From the NCBI RefSeq assembly GCF_031877795.1, contig NC_133971.1, forward strand, positions 92,022,154-92,086,153: 64,000 nucleotides of DNA, given 5' to 3'. A model generated the notes under the pieces. It had not been told where the DNA came from and made no database searches. It worked only from the letters and a program-made list of their open reading frames with translations. The position numbers and the translations under genes are program-made. This document shows, piece by piece, positions 36,450 to 48,497 of this stretch. Every line of letters starts with the position of its first letter. Position 1 is the stretch's first letter. Source of the stretch: Strix aluco (taxonomy: Eukaryota; Chordata; Aves; Strigiformes; Strigidae).

Positions 36450-38827
36450 GGAACTCTTTAACATCTCCTTTCACTGCCTTTCTATTCTGCAAAATGAAAA
36501 ACGCTGAGATAGTAATAATACACAGTTAATGTGATAGTGTCTCTGGATTTCTCTGTCCCCAAGAGACAGATCTCTGATAATTGAATTGTGAATGGGCTTA
36601 ATGAATATTTGAATTTTAGGGATAAGCTTTCTTTTGAACTAATGCTTTGAAATGTATCTTCTATGGGAAAACCTGAAATGTTTTTTCAGTGAGGGTCAAG
36701 TGCGTTATAATCGCTCTGTTTTGGGAAGTGTACTTGTGCGTGCGTGTGTTCCTATACATAACACAGCACTATACTTATCCAGATTTACTAAACCCCTGGT
36801 AACATTACACAGGCTGTGCTGAAATCAGAGTTGATGAGAATCTGGCCCTTTCCTCCTATTGTACTTGGATGCAGGAATTCCTCTAAAAACATGCTGCACC
36901 CAGAGCTGGCTGCCCGCACACTTCACAGCAACAATTCAGAGAATGCAAGATACAATGACTGTAATTGTGCAGTAGCAGCTCCTTGGACAAATACCACAGG
37001 GTAATTTAAATCCTCTTGATTTACAAAGTAACTCGAATTTTGTCAGGGAGAGAGGAAAATTCCAGAAAGAAGAGAAAGTACTGGATAACTTTGCTACATT
37101 TTCAGAGATAAAAGCCCAATGCCTAGCAACACAGGCACTAACTTGGAAATAACTATTGCCTGGGAATATTAAAACAGCCAATAAAAGCCTCCGTTCCTTT
37201 CCCTGCTGCAAGCACAGCACCACTCTTACCATGCATAACACATAATGAATGTGTGATCGGGCTTGTCTCCATTTCAGCACATGAATAAAAAAGTATTTGC
37301 AGGCCAGATGTTGCAGGAGTGCAGCACTGGCATGGAGTCTGCTTCACTGCAGCTTTAACGAGGCATTACTGAGATGCCGTAGGTATGGCGTGACATGGAA
37401 GAAGTGTACACAAGCGGAAGAGAAATTGATTTAGGGAGACATTAAGTTGCATAACATCAGTGCTTTGCTACAGGACATTTATTAACTCTGAAAAGATGAT
37501 AAAAAAACAAGAGATTAGCTTCTTGGCCCTGTAATGATTTCATTGTCATGCAAAAAAAACATCCTTTTTTTCCTTTTCTATTCTCACGGGTTCCGTTTCA
37601 CAGCTGATACAAAAGTATTTAGATACTTCTAGCTGCAAAACTCCTCTTTGCTTATGTGAGCATCCTTAGTGAGGATGACAGAGAGGTATTATCCAACAGC
37701 ACAAAGATATCTAGGCACAGGGAGGCAGCAAACATCTGGAACCACTTGGAAAAAGCCATAGTGCCCCAAATCTAGCTCTCACTTTCCTTGGTACACCATG
37801 GGAAAATAGTTTTAAACAATTCCTCTGCACTTGCAGCAGAGCACAAATCAGCACTTGCATCACGGAGATGAAAATCACATTCAGACTCTCTCTGCCTGGG
37901 TCCTGTTGCTGCTGCTGTATCACACCAGTTACACACCAGCACTGGGAGCCCACACTGCATTTCCTACCAAATGCATGTCTGAAGCACCTCTCTATGAGGT
38001 CAGACGGTGCACTTCAAGCTGTGTGCCTGAGAGCAGGACTTACACAGTCTTCAGTTAAGAATCTGAGATAAAGAAATACTTTCTCAGACTGATAGAAATA
38101 AGGAATTTTTTTTTTTTAAAATCCTGCCCCCTCTAGAAGCCAAGCAGTCTGTTCCAGAAGAATAGTCCTTTCACAATTATTTCCATTTTCCTCCTTTATC
38201 CACTAAGAAAAAAAGCCCACTTTGACTCAAAACTGCATGCTAACTTAACTTCAGGCAATTCCCATCAGAACATGCACGCTTCAGCTTGAATTAAAATTCA
38301 ATCACTATCTTAAAATTCTCTGAACATCTCCATGTATTCTGTCCTTTCTTAAAATGGCTGCTATGACCTACCTCCCCAAACAAGGTAATGTGTTAGCAGA
38401 TCTTTAATCTGAGCAAATATGGCAGCTATTGTTTTTCACAATGCTAAAAACTATTAAAATTGCCCAAAAAATTCTCTGCTGGTGCCGGTTTCCAAGGGCT
38501 CTGCTGGCGCCAGTTCTCTGCTCCTTTATACTTTCTTTGGACAGCTCAGCAGAAGCAGTGCATGTCCTCCACGGTCTGTTTTTCTGGACAGATGGGACAA
38601 GCCCCAGGGCTGTGGTGAAGCAAACCATTGCACACAGGAGGCAGCCCTCACACAGCGCCTGGGGTGTGATCTGGGGTGGTGGTGAAGCCAGAGGGGCTGC
38701 ATCTGGGTCTTTATGGTGTCATGAAGACCCCACCTGAAACTAAGAGTGCTCTTAGCCTACCCATTACATACCAGGCTGCTCTGCAGATGATGGAGGTGTT
38801 TTGTAATGATTTCCTTCCCCTTTAGCA

Positions 38828-38983
38828 TATATAAGCTGATAGGAAAGATGAACCGAAGTTCATGCATTTCCTCCCTAGAGGCACGTGGACAGGGACGTAA
38901 TGAACATGAGTTTGACCACTGGCCAGGAGGTACCCGTGATCACTCCCTCAAGCACTCCAATTTTGAATATTCTGGAAGAACAG
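38828..38983 (+). promoter_or_regulatory. Possible alternative promoter and first exon of gene 2
   Basis: A second TATATAAGCTG motif at 38828 shares 11 bases with the one at 36067. It is followed, about 155 bp on, by a reasonable donor (gaacag|gtatgc at 38984). This would give an alternative first exon of roughly 38858-38983. The resulting exon contains ATGs that would act as upstream starts. Weak but suggestive. Confidence 0.25.
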
Positions 38984-41853
38984 GTATGCAGGGCATTGAC
39001 GCAGCCTTCATCAGGGGTGAAGTTCAAGCCAGGTTGGTGGAAGTGACTCACCTGGTCACCTGGTCTTTTTGCCATGCCAAATGCATCGAGCTGACTTCGT
39101 TTCTGCCCATGAAAACCCAGAGCAAAGGAGTTCTCCAGACTTGCACAGTGCAGTACTGCCTCGCACAGCTGCCGTGCCAGCAGCACAGCCCATGCAGTGC
39201 CAAATAGCATCAAGAGCAGATAAAAGTTTTCACATCTCACAGGGACTTAGAGCATGTAATTATTATATATCCCAGGGTAAAAATTACCTTGCACAAGAAA
39301 GAAGAAAGACTCCACTCAGGTACTCACCAGGGGAGAAGTCCTTTCCTGTTCATTCTGGTCCTGATTCAGCAAAACACTGAATTCCCATTGTTTCACTGGG
39401 AAGTTAAGTAAGTACACACTTAAGCTCCTTCATATGGCAAAGCAACCCAAAGCTTTGATGAATTATATCTTCCAGTTTGACCAGTTTTCTTCTCCAACAG
39501 GTAAGTGGGCCAGACAGTGACTGACACTTCTTCACATGCACTGCAAAACTGCACATCCCACCCTGCAAAACATCTCCAGACTCTTGCGGTGCAAACAGCT
39601 CCTCACTCAGTGTGCAGGGAAACGTATGGGGCATGTTACCACAGGACACATAACATCACTCTGCAAATGCAAATGCAACAGCCCTTGACTTTATGGATTA
39701 GCAACAGGGAAAGCTTAAGTTACATAAAGAGGAAGATTCTTTAAATTGAAAATGTAAATGCACTTTCACCAAATGAAGAGCATTTATCTTTTCTGGAAAT
39801 TTTGATTTAAGTGGAAGTGCATCCAATTCACTTATTCTATTATTTCAGAATAAAATATGAGAAAAGCGAAGGTTAATGAATCAAGGTAATGAATTATAAC
39901 TGAGCCAGGAAAAAGCCTTCCAGCACTGAGACACCATCCCTAGCAACACTCTCATCTTTTTCTTCCTTCTCTAGTTAAGCTCCTTGTCCTTGTGTCCTAC
40001 ACAAAGTCAAATTCAACACTCTTCTACTTACTGGTCCTGTCTTCAGTCTCTTTCATGTGGAACCTATCTTTGCATTAGCAGGGCCCTTCCAGGAGGCAGA
40101 AAATGTCTATTTATTACTTGTGCAAATATTTACTGCTTCCTGAACTGTCACCATCAGCCTTCCAATAACATACAGTAAGAAACTGGCCAGGATGTACATT
40201 AACCAGCCATTCCTCTATACAGACTCAGAGCTGCTTAACTATATGTCTGGGTCTGCAAGTGTAATGCCCAGAGGTAAGGCTGCTTTAACTTACTCAGCAC
40301 CTGTATTTCTGAAGTATGAATTCTTTCCCCAGCTGCCAAGAAGGCTTTTACTGAAGTTGCAAGTGAGTCAAGGACTAACTCCAATAATCACGTGCTTGTA
40401 TAATTTTATTTAGACCATTAACTCACAACCTAAATTCTTTACTTATTGTACAAGCTGTTAGTCACCAGTGAGAACTGAAGCGGCTCTGGTTCTGTATTCA
40501 CTCAATAATGTACCTGGACTTGTGTTTTCTTTGTCTTGACAATTACCAGGAATTAGTCCTACTATTCAGGAAACTGAGCACACTCCAGGGAAAGGTTTGG
40601 CTATTTTAATTTGCTGACCTAATATCAAGAATTGGCCCTTAAAAAAATAATAAATTGGCTATAAAACATTGTTTTTAAAATTCAGTGTTTACAGTTATAT
40701 GTAAGTCTCTGATCCATGTGCCTGAATGAAGCTGTCTAGAGCAGTATGAGGTGACAAAGTGTATTCCGGCAGCTCCTAATTCAAAGGTCTCCCATAGCAG
40801 ACCCCGTTTCTGCCAGCCCTCTGTGGATGCCCCAAACACCTTATTTAGGCCTAAATACCTCTGTTTGGTCTATAACTCTCGCCTACCTTATTTATGTCTT
40901 GATACAGTGCCTGTTAAATTTAACACGAGTCTTTTCATTAGTCCCTGAGGGTTTCTTAATACAGGTCCCAATATGTGGTCACCAATCATGTCCTATGTTG
41001 AAGAGCAAAGGCCAGTGCAGACCACCTAACACCTTGTTGGGCAGCTGGCAGATAGAAGGAGGCAACATGACTGAGGCAGAATGGAAAGCAAGCACTCTGA
41101 ATTTAGCCTTTAATCTCTTTCTTAAATTGGCACTGAGTATTTCTAAAGATGGGACAGCTAAAAGTAAAATTCTGTAGACAAAAAAAAAAAAGTATGTAAA
41201 TAATGGAGTAAGACACCATGAACAACCCTCAAGCGAAGCCCTTGCTCACAAGAAAGCCTGAACAGATCCCAATAAGTGACAGTACAGAGACCTATAAACC
41301 TAAATTTAGGTACCTATGATTGATGGCTGATGGATAAATTCAAACTGGAAATACAGATTAAGCAGCAGGGGAAACCTAATCATTGAAGCACCTTCCTAGA
41401 TTGTGGTTCAACTTCTACCAACTTCTGACTTGAGCTTCTATCAAGCTGAATCTTGAGGTAGGCTTTAACTCCTGTGAATCTGCTGTCTTGCTCTTCTTGA
41501 ACTCACCCTTTAAATCAAGAGCTGTTTGATTTCTAGAAAACATGGTATAGCTGAGCCTGGTGTTAAAATCAGCTGAAATACCCCTATGACACAAGGCTCA
41601 GCGGTTCCTTCTGGTATTCACATCTACGACTGCATGAAAGTCTGGAAGGACAGTGCAGGGTCCCAGGAGCACATGAAGAGAGAATGTGCTCATGGAAACA
41701 TGAGAATCAGGTGTTCAGAGTAAGGATTTTCCTCTTTCTGGCTCCAAAATAACACGTAGTGAGCAATAGTACATGGCAGAGAATATAAACAGGGATCAGT
41801 AAGAGCTATTGTAATGAACTGTCTTTTTTTTTTCCCCTTGAATTTTACCAAAG

Positions 41854-42016
41854 TGTCAGAACATCAACATGGAAAACAGTGTTGATATGAAGATAGAAAC
41901 CAAGGGGGAAAGAAAGTCAGCAAAGCCAAATCCACTAAGCAAAGCTGGGAAGAGGGTCTGCAGAGCTGTTGGGTACATCACTGGAGACATGAAGGAATTT
42001 GGAGCCTGGCTAAAAG
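41854..42016 (+). CDS. SLC14A1: Gene 2, first coding exon (coding part 41869-42016, residues 1-49)
   Basis: A long T-rich/pyrimidine acceptor tract ends with AG at 41853 (alternative AG at 41859), followed by about 15 nt of 5'UTR and the ATG at 41869. It encodes a lysine-rich N-terminus and the conserved [16 protein letters not shown] segment. The donor is aaag|gtaaag in phase 1, the same as in gene 1. Too short to stand out as an ORF; identified by homology to gene 1 exon 1 and by phase. Confidence 0.9.
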
Positions 42017-45000
42017 GTAAAGCTACTTTATCATGACTAATTAGGGGATTCCAAAGAAAAATTACATCAAAGGAGTAATAACTAACTTCTCAGTAATGTG
42101 ATTCAAGTTGGAGTAGTACAGAAACTTATCTCTGCCCTGATTTATTTACGTTTCGTAAGGAAAAAAACTCAGCTTTGTGCTGAGATCCACATACTGCTTA
42201 AATCTTGAGGATGACTGAGATGACATTTACCTCCCAACATGCCATGTACAAAGTGAATTTAGTCCCACAGAACATAGCCCAGGATGGTTATTCTGTGCTC
42301 TGCCATTCTTCATAGCATTCTCTGTCCTTTCAGCTGAGCAGTTTCTGTCAAGCCTAATGCCACTGTGAAGTTAAATTACACACAGGTAGATATGTTTTGT
42401 CCCCATAATAAATCAGCAACAGGATACATACATGATTTGCCATCTGAGGCACAGACATCATAAATTAGCCGGTTCATATGAAACCAGTCCAGGGTACTTT
42501 ATAACAGGGGACTCTGGGAACCACACTGTTCATGTCAGCTTTCCAGCTGTAAGACTTCACTATAGACCATAATAAATCCCAGTCAGGTTTTACAGTCTTG
42601 TTGATTCATTGTTCCAGCCCTGCTGCCAAGTTCCACTGCCAAAACTCTTCCTGAGTTTCAAAAAAAAATCCCAAGTCAGTATCATCTGCATATTTGGGGG
42701 TTTGCTTTTTTATTATTATTATTTAATTTGACCTCTTCTAGATAAACCTCTCATGATCCAGTTTATTGACTGGGTGCTGCGTGGGATATCCCAGGTGATG
42801 TTTGTCAACAATCCCCTCAGTGGGCTTGTCGTGGTTGCTGGCTTCCTAGTGCAGAACCCTTGGTGGACACTCACAGGCTGTTTAGGAACAGTTGTCTCAA
42901 CTTTTGCAGCACTTATTCTGGGTCAGGACAGGTAAGTCCATCCTTTTCCCCTCCAAAACCAGACTGTCACTTTAATGCTGACTTATGCGTTAAACAAACG
43001 CCATCTATGAAAACATATATCTAGCCTTCACTGGCTACGTATCTGGTCTGGTGGGACCAGACAGATCTTCCCACCACCTGCATGTGGTCCAAAGGGACAC
43101 TGGACATAACTGCAGAAGGGGTAGTGGCTCAGAGGACATGGGACTCAAGCATGTGAAGTTGAAGGTTGATGCATAACCCTTGGCAGATCGTCATCACACA
43201 CAGTCGTGACTGCATAGGGAGGGAGGTGGTGATGTGAGCAAAGCACCCACAGGGGAGATTTCAAGGTGGTTGTTTCCTTCACACAGATCAGCCGTAGCAG
43301 CAGGCCTGTACGGGTATAACGGGGTCTTGGTGGGATTGCTCATGGCCGTCTTCTCTGCTAAGGGAGACTACCATTGGTGGCTTCTACTGCCGGTAACACT
43401 GGTGTCCATGACATGGTAAGTCAGATGGCTCCTCTGCTTCTCATTCCTGTCCCAATGTCCCCACACTGAGACTGAGCCGTTGTATTTTTATGCACTATAT
43501 AGACTACAATGGGAAAGAAACACAATTGGCACATATGTGCTACTAATTCTGTATCCCTATTTGCACTTTTAAACTCAAATGTAATCCCAAAACAAATAAA
43601 ATACCCACACAATCACAAATAAACCCGATGGGGGAAAGGAAAGTTGATGGTTGATCATATGTAATTCAATGACCTAAATGTTAACCATATTGCTGTGATG
43701 CGTCAATTCATTTTTGTCTCAAGAGGAACATTATATTCACCGTTCCCTACCACCATCAACCACAACTGTTTCATCAATTTAAGCTATCTTATAAAAATGT
43801 CAAGAAAATTTACCTCTCTAGGCACAGAAGCTGTTCAGTGGTCCCAAGACATGATGGTTGATGCTAATGAAAACAAATAACTAATAATACTTTACTCATA
43901 TATATGACAGGTATTTGGACATATGTATTCTGCTAGGTATTTGGACAGCAAAAATTTTGAAAGCTGGTCTTTGGCCCCCAAATGTCTAGTTGGAGATTGC
44001 TAAACCACACATATCATCTGTCTGCCTGGAGTTCATGTGGTGTTATAGTCACTTTAATAAGCAGACCTTTGATATTAGCCTCTTCTTCTAATGACCTTGA
44101 TCCACAAGCTTGAACAAGGACACACAGCCTTCTTCACTGTTCATTCAGACCTGACACGAGTGTCCTAAATTCAATTCACTTCGAGTGCTAAAAGAAAAAA
44201 GTAAACATTGAGACTGAGCTGGGAAGTAATCTCATTAAATCACTGGATCCTCCACATGAGAGGAGGATCTTGCCTGCTTCATGGTCACCAAGTTCACCCA
44301 CATATATTGCATACCACAACGGGAATCTGTGCCTTGCTAACTGTCCTGGGAAGGGTAAGAGGTTTACTGAGTGACCCTAGCATACCTCTGATTTTATCAG
44401 AAAGACTGAGGAAATTAAACAGCTTTTTATAAAAAATAGTGAATTTCCTGCAGTTGGGGGTTTTTTTGTTGGGTTTGGGTATTTTTCCTAGCTGTCAAGC
44501 TCCTAGTGAGATCATTTTACTCTTCTTTCAGCCCTGTTTTCACCAGCTCTTTAAGCTCAGTATTCTGTAAGTGGGATCTGCCTGTTTTCACCTTGCCTTT
44601 CAACTTGGCCTTGACCTTCTATCTGGCTGCATCAGGACACCATAACCTCTTCTTCCCGACAACTGTCATTCAGCCTGCAACAGTAACACCAAACATCACC
44701 TGGGCAGATGCTGAAATGCCAATGGTAGGATATCTTAAAGACAACAGCCTTCTCCACTTACAAAGAAAACCAGTACAGAACCATATTTTCTTCATTTATG
44801 TTACTGCATTATGGCCTGGCAATACAAAATTGCATTTATAACATAGCTATTATTCAAAAGGTAAAGGTTTACTCTAGGAATTGACTTTTTTGAGAGCCTG
44901 AAAATGAGAATCTCTTTGGCATCTTTCATTTGCAGTTGGATCTAAATGTATATATTATAATCTTCAAAGAGTCTCTAGAATCTAATCACCCATCACTGTG

Positions 45001-48000
45001 CATATACTGATCAGTGACCCACAGCTAAGGTTGTGCTGAGACTACCAGTTCACTCACTGATTCATTTTTTCCATGTACAGAGTGCTGCATTTTTAAAATT
45101 GCATCTTTCTGATTAGAAATGAGCAAGTAGATACTACTATGGAAGAATGGTTACAAACTTGAGTGCAGGCACATGTTCAGATATTTTTAGTTGATATTCA
45201 GGTGGGACCTTTCCAAATAAACATTTTATTCTCCTGCATAGCGCCATAAAAATATAGATACTAGAGTAATATCTTTCCCCTAAGGCTCAGAGGATTATTT
45301 TGATGTCGACATGAACTTGAGCAAGAAAAATAGATCTAAAAAAAAAAAATACAAAGCAAATAACAAATTGTCTTTTTGTTTGTTTGTTTTGTTTTTCTTT
45401 TTTTTAATTCCTGCAGCTCCTGCAATCCATTCCAGTTGGGGTGGGTCAGGTTTATGGCTGTGATAACCCCTGGACTGGAGGAATTTTTCTGATTGCTTTA
45501 TTTATCTCTTCTCCGCTCATTTGTCTGCATGCGGCAATTGGATCAGCAGTGGGGATGTTGGCAGGTAAGGAATTGACTTGTGTCACAGATTTATATGAAA
45601 GCATGGAGAATAAAAGAGGGACTGCAGTGAATGGAGCACTTACAGTCACAAATGTTTTTTCCATTGGAGAATGACTGCTTGAAAAAAAATATACATACAC
45701 TTCTGTTTCAAGAATTCATTTGATTGACCTCCCTATTCTCTTACCTCATTTTATGATGGTGGAAATCTTCAGAAGAAAGAAACGTATTTTTGAATGAAAT
45801 GATTTTTTATCATGAAATACTTCATTTCTAGATATATTCTGATGGGTTTAAGAGCAGCTTAATAAAAGTCATAGCCATCAGTCTGAATGTGCAGGCCTCA
45901 GGGATGCATTTAAGGTTCATACGTATGCTCATTCACTCATATATCTTTTGCTGAAATCGCATGGCTAAATTCAGCTCAGCAGCATGAAGCAAATTCTGCT
46001 GTGATCGTATTAGATTAAAGTGGCTTTAGTCTTAGACCGTAGTAACACAACTGCAAGTAGGAACTCTGTGTATGTATATGAAACAGAAAAGTAGAAAGCT
46101 GGATTCATGCCCTTTCTTAGCTGCTTTTATCTCTCTGGCCAAAGAATGATGCATCTTTGACTTATTTTCCAGCACTGAGCTTAGCAACACCTTTCAGCAA
46201 AATCTACGCTGGCTTGTGGGGCTACAACAGCTCCCTCTCATGCATTGCAATCGGAGGCATGTTCTACGCTTTCACCTGGCAGACACATTTGCTGGCAATT
46301 GCCTGTGGTACGTACCCTACAGACTTTCATTACTGTCCCGTTCCCTTTTGAAGTGAGACAAGTTGCATTTATACCGGAGGTGGGCTGAAGCCAGATGGCC
46401 ACCTCTAGACAGGCAGATGGACTTTGGCTGGACTGACGAATGATTGAGGCGGATGTTGGAGCCATTGCTCTAACACAGCCTGACAAAATAAAAGCAGTGC
46501 TTTCACTTTCAGCCAAGAGTTGTGTTCAAAACAAGAGATGTGATCAGTGGACACTGATTAACTAAGGTCTTTGAAATTAGATGCTTAGTTTTGAGGCATT
46601 AATTTTGTTTGTTCAACAGTGCTGGATGAATCGTATTGTTTTTCATATGCTTTTATCATACATACCAGCTCAAATTCTTTCTTCGCAGAAGCACATATCT
46701 AAACTTTGAGAAAACTGGAGCTCAAGATCAGTCCACAGATGTATTAGTACAGTTTCCCCAGTCTACTGAAATGGATACCAAAGGCATGAGCTAGGCAACA
46801 CAAAATGATTGAAGAATTATTTATAAGGCAATTCCATATGAAATTTCAATATCACAGTGAGCTGGGAGTGAAACTATTGCTCATTCAGTGCTCATATAAA
46901 AAAGATTTAGCTTTGTATCTCATTGACCCACCTTCTAGCCCTAGAGGCAGGAGAGATGGGGGTGGAAGGGTTATTTTCCTTTTTAACCCCATCCATCAAG
47001 CTACATAGTTTCCACGTCAGTGCATTTTTCAAAAGCCCCTGTTCCCATAGTCACATTTTTCATCACTCCAGTTTTTTTATTGTTTTGCCCTTTCCGTGAG
47101 CTCCAGGTTAGAGGGGACACAGTGCAAAGGAAAGAACTTTAAGAGGGGGCTGTCCAGGCATGGTCATAAACATGAGTGACCCAATGCAGTGAGAAATGTT
47201 TGTCCTTGCTGGTCTCCTCCATGAACAACTGAACTCATCAGGAACTACCTTTCATTTCCACAGCGCTCTTCAGTGCCTACCTGGGAGCAACATTGACTAA
47301 CATGTTGTCTGTGGTAAGTAGTATACTAGCTTTATTTCCAACAACAGACTTGAACACTGTATATTATCCTGGCTTGTGGGATAAAACACCAAGACTCAGA
47401 GAACAGTTCAGCCAAAGGCAGAACTGGTTCGGGACAGGAGACATAAACTGTCCAGGGGGCTTGGTGTGGTTCCCACTGAAACAGGCCACTTAAAATCATC
47501 ACCATTTTTCATTCTTGGAGCTTACATGAACTTCCACAGCTCAGCCCTCAGCACCTCTGAGATCATTCTATGTCTATACTTTGTGACTGAAGTGATTGAG
47601 AAAAAGGCCCTCTACATGTGTAAAGAAACTCCAAATTTTGTTTAATTGCCTTGCTCAAGTGCCAAAAAGTAGTCAGTACAACAGCCCAGGGAAAAGCTGA
47701 ATGCTTCTGGTATCCACTCCTGTCTCATCTCCATCCAAGACCACGGCAGACGCTCAAAGAAAAGTCAGCCTTCTCACTAGAGCTGGTAGATGTTGTAAGT
47801 TATTGCACAATGTCAAACTCTCATTATGAAATCCTGGCCTCCCAGGGAGAGACTCCATGCAAAACCAATCCAAGACTTCCTTGAGAAAGCTTGTTCCAAA
47901 CTGCCTGGCTCTCAGTTTTGTTCAAGGGCTGGGGGATCAAATGAAAGAAAGACACATATTAAACAGATGGTTTGTATTTTTCTTTGCAGTTTGGAGTGCC

Positions 48001-48166
48001 ATCAGGAACCTGGTCTTTTTGTTTGTCTGCATTGACCTTCCTATTAATAACCACAAACAACTCTGCCATCTACAAGCTGCCACTCTCCAAAGTCACCTAT
48101 CCAGAAGCCAACCGGGCTTATTACCTGAAGATGAAGAAGCATCAGAGGTCTTGCTGTGAGGTATAA
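41869..48166 (+). CDS. SLC14A1: Urea transporter gene 2 (SLC14A1 by position, UT-A-like residues), 8 coding exons, 389 aa
   Basis: Second SLC14 urea channel. Coding exons are 41869-42016, 42742-42931, 43287-43415, 44532-44724, 45417-45564, 46173-46307, 47264-47313 and 47990-48166, all GT-AG and in frame, 1170 nt. Both family signatures are present: FVNNPLSG (70-77) and NPWWTLTG (88-95), then GCDNPWTGG (234-242) and [13 protein letters not shown] (251-263), with sequon N210-I-T. The 389-aa length equals human UT-B. Position downstream of gene 1 fits SLC14A1, but [11 protein letters not shown] and NMLSVFG resemble mammalian UT-A, so it may be a second UT-A-type gene. The tail is short and ends in CCEV, without the basic extension of gene 1. 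It has its own TATA promoter and a likely non-coding first exon at about 36097-36168. Family certain; symbol provisional. Confidence 0.93.
42742..42931 (+). CDS. SLC14A1: Gene 2, coding exon 2 (residues 50-113)
   Basis: 190 nt between acceptor (cctcttctag) and donor (gacag|gtaagt). It encodes [21 protein letters not shown] and the canonical NPWW motif. Same length and phase as gene 1 exon 2. Confidence 0.94.
43122..43195 (+). repeat. Possible second SINE remnant
   Basis: Contains agtggctcag, gggactcaag and acccttggcagatcgtcatc, in the same order as the candidate SINE at 8799 but with a deletion. It lies in gene 2 intron 2. Weak similarity only. Confidence 0.2.
43287..43415 (+). CDS. SLC14A1: Gene 2, coding exon 3 (residues 113-156)
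   Basis: 129 nt between acceptor (cttcacacag) and donor (catg|gtaagt). It encodes [18 protein letters not shown] and the WWLLLP helix. GLYGYN matches mammalian UT-B, whereas gene 1 has GLHGYN as in UT-A. Confidence 0.94.
44532..44724 (+). CDS. SLC14A1: Gene 2, coding exon 4 (residues 156-220)
   Basis: 193 nt between acceptor (cttctttcag) and donor (aatg|gtagga). It encodes [12 protein letters not shown] and the extracellular loop with sequon N210-I-T. GHHNLFF replaces the more usual GHYNLFF or GHYNPFF. Confidence 0.94.
45417..45564 (+). CDS. SLC14A1: Gene 2, coding exon 5 (residues 221-270)
   Basis: 148 nt after a very T-rich tract (acceptor ctgcag) and before donor (gcag|gtaagg). It encodes [19 protein letters not shown] and [13 protein letters not shown], nearly identical to gene 1 exon 5. 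Confidence 0.95.
46173..46307 (+). CDS. SLC14A1: Gene 2, coding exon 6 (residues 270-315)
   Basis: 135 nt between acceptor (tattttccag) and donor (ctgtg|gtacgt). It encodes [19 protein letters not shown] and the WQTHLLA helix. Retains the conserved tryptophan that gene 1 has lost. Confidence 0.94.
47264..47313 (+). CDS. SLC14A1: Gene 2, coding exon 7 (residues 315-331)
   Basis: 50-nt exon between acceptor (tttccacag) and donor (gtg|gtaagt), encoding [17 protein letters not shown]. Same length and phase as gene 1 exon 7. Confidence 0.92.
47990..48166 (+). CDS. SLC14A1: Gene 2, last coding exon (residues 332-389, stop)
   Basis: 177 nt from acceptor (tctttgcag) to TAA at 48164-48166. It encodes the final helix and [18 protein letters not shown], then a short basic tail ending CCEV. 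The vicinal cysteines could be lipid-modified (inference). The triplets gag|gtataa at the stop loosely resemble a donor, but normal termination here gives exactly the family length. Confidence 0.93.
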   Translation, partial: FGVPSGTWSFCLSALTFLLITTNNSAIYKLPLSKVTYPEANRAYYLKMKKHQRSCCEV

Positions 48167-48497
48167 ACACCCAAGAAGAGAGATACTTTGTGGATTTTAA
48201 GGCAAGAGTGCAAGGTGTTTCCCCAGAAAGTGTGATTTTTGTGCTATAAAGTCGAAAGACCAAAAAAAATTGACAACTTCTGAGTGGAGAGACTTTTCCC
48301 ACCACATTCTTTTTTTCTACCCTGATTAGATAGGACTGTGCTATGTTGGAAGGACCTTTCCCAAGACCAATCTGTAATGATTTAAAAGCACATATGTCTG
48401 AAAAGACACTTGAATTTTAAGCAGTGGGGATATGACATAGAAGTTGAAAAGAAAAATCTGTTTGTTAAATCCAAGTCACAGCAATCGGACATAAAGC

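Larger units (their letters stand above)
36169..41853 (+). other. Putative first intron of gene 2 (5.7 kb)
   Basis: Bounded by a consensus donor and by the acceptor of the first coding exon. Contains an (AAAT)n repeat and the alternative TATA motif at 38828. The remaining gene 2 introns are 725, 355, 1116, 692, 608, 956 and 676 bp and hold nothing recognised apart from the possible SINE at 43122. Confidence 0.5.

Noticed and set aside
38806-39207. 133-codon plus-strand frame and 121-codon minus-strand frame
   Set aside because: Overlapping frames on both strands without recognisable domains. The region is better viewed as a possible alternative 5' exon.
43910-43952. Direct repeat of aggtatttggaca
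   Set aside because: A 13-base repeat 28 bases apart in an intron; too short to interpret.
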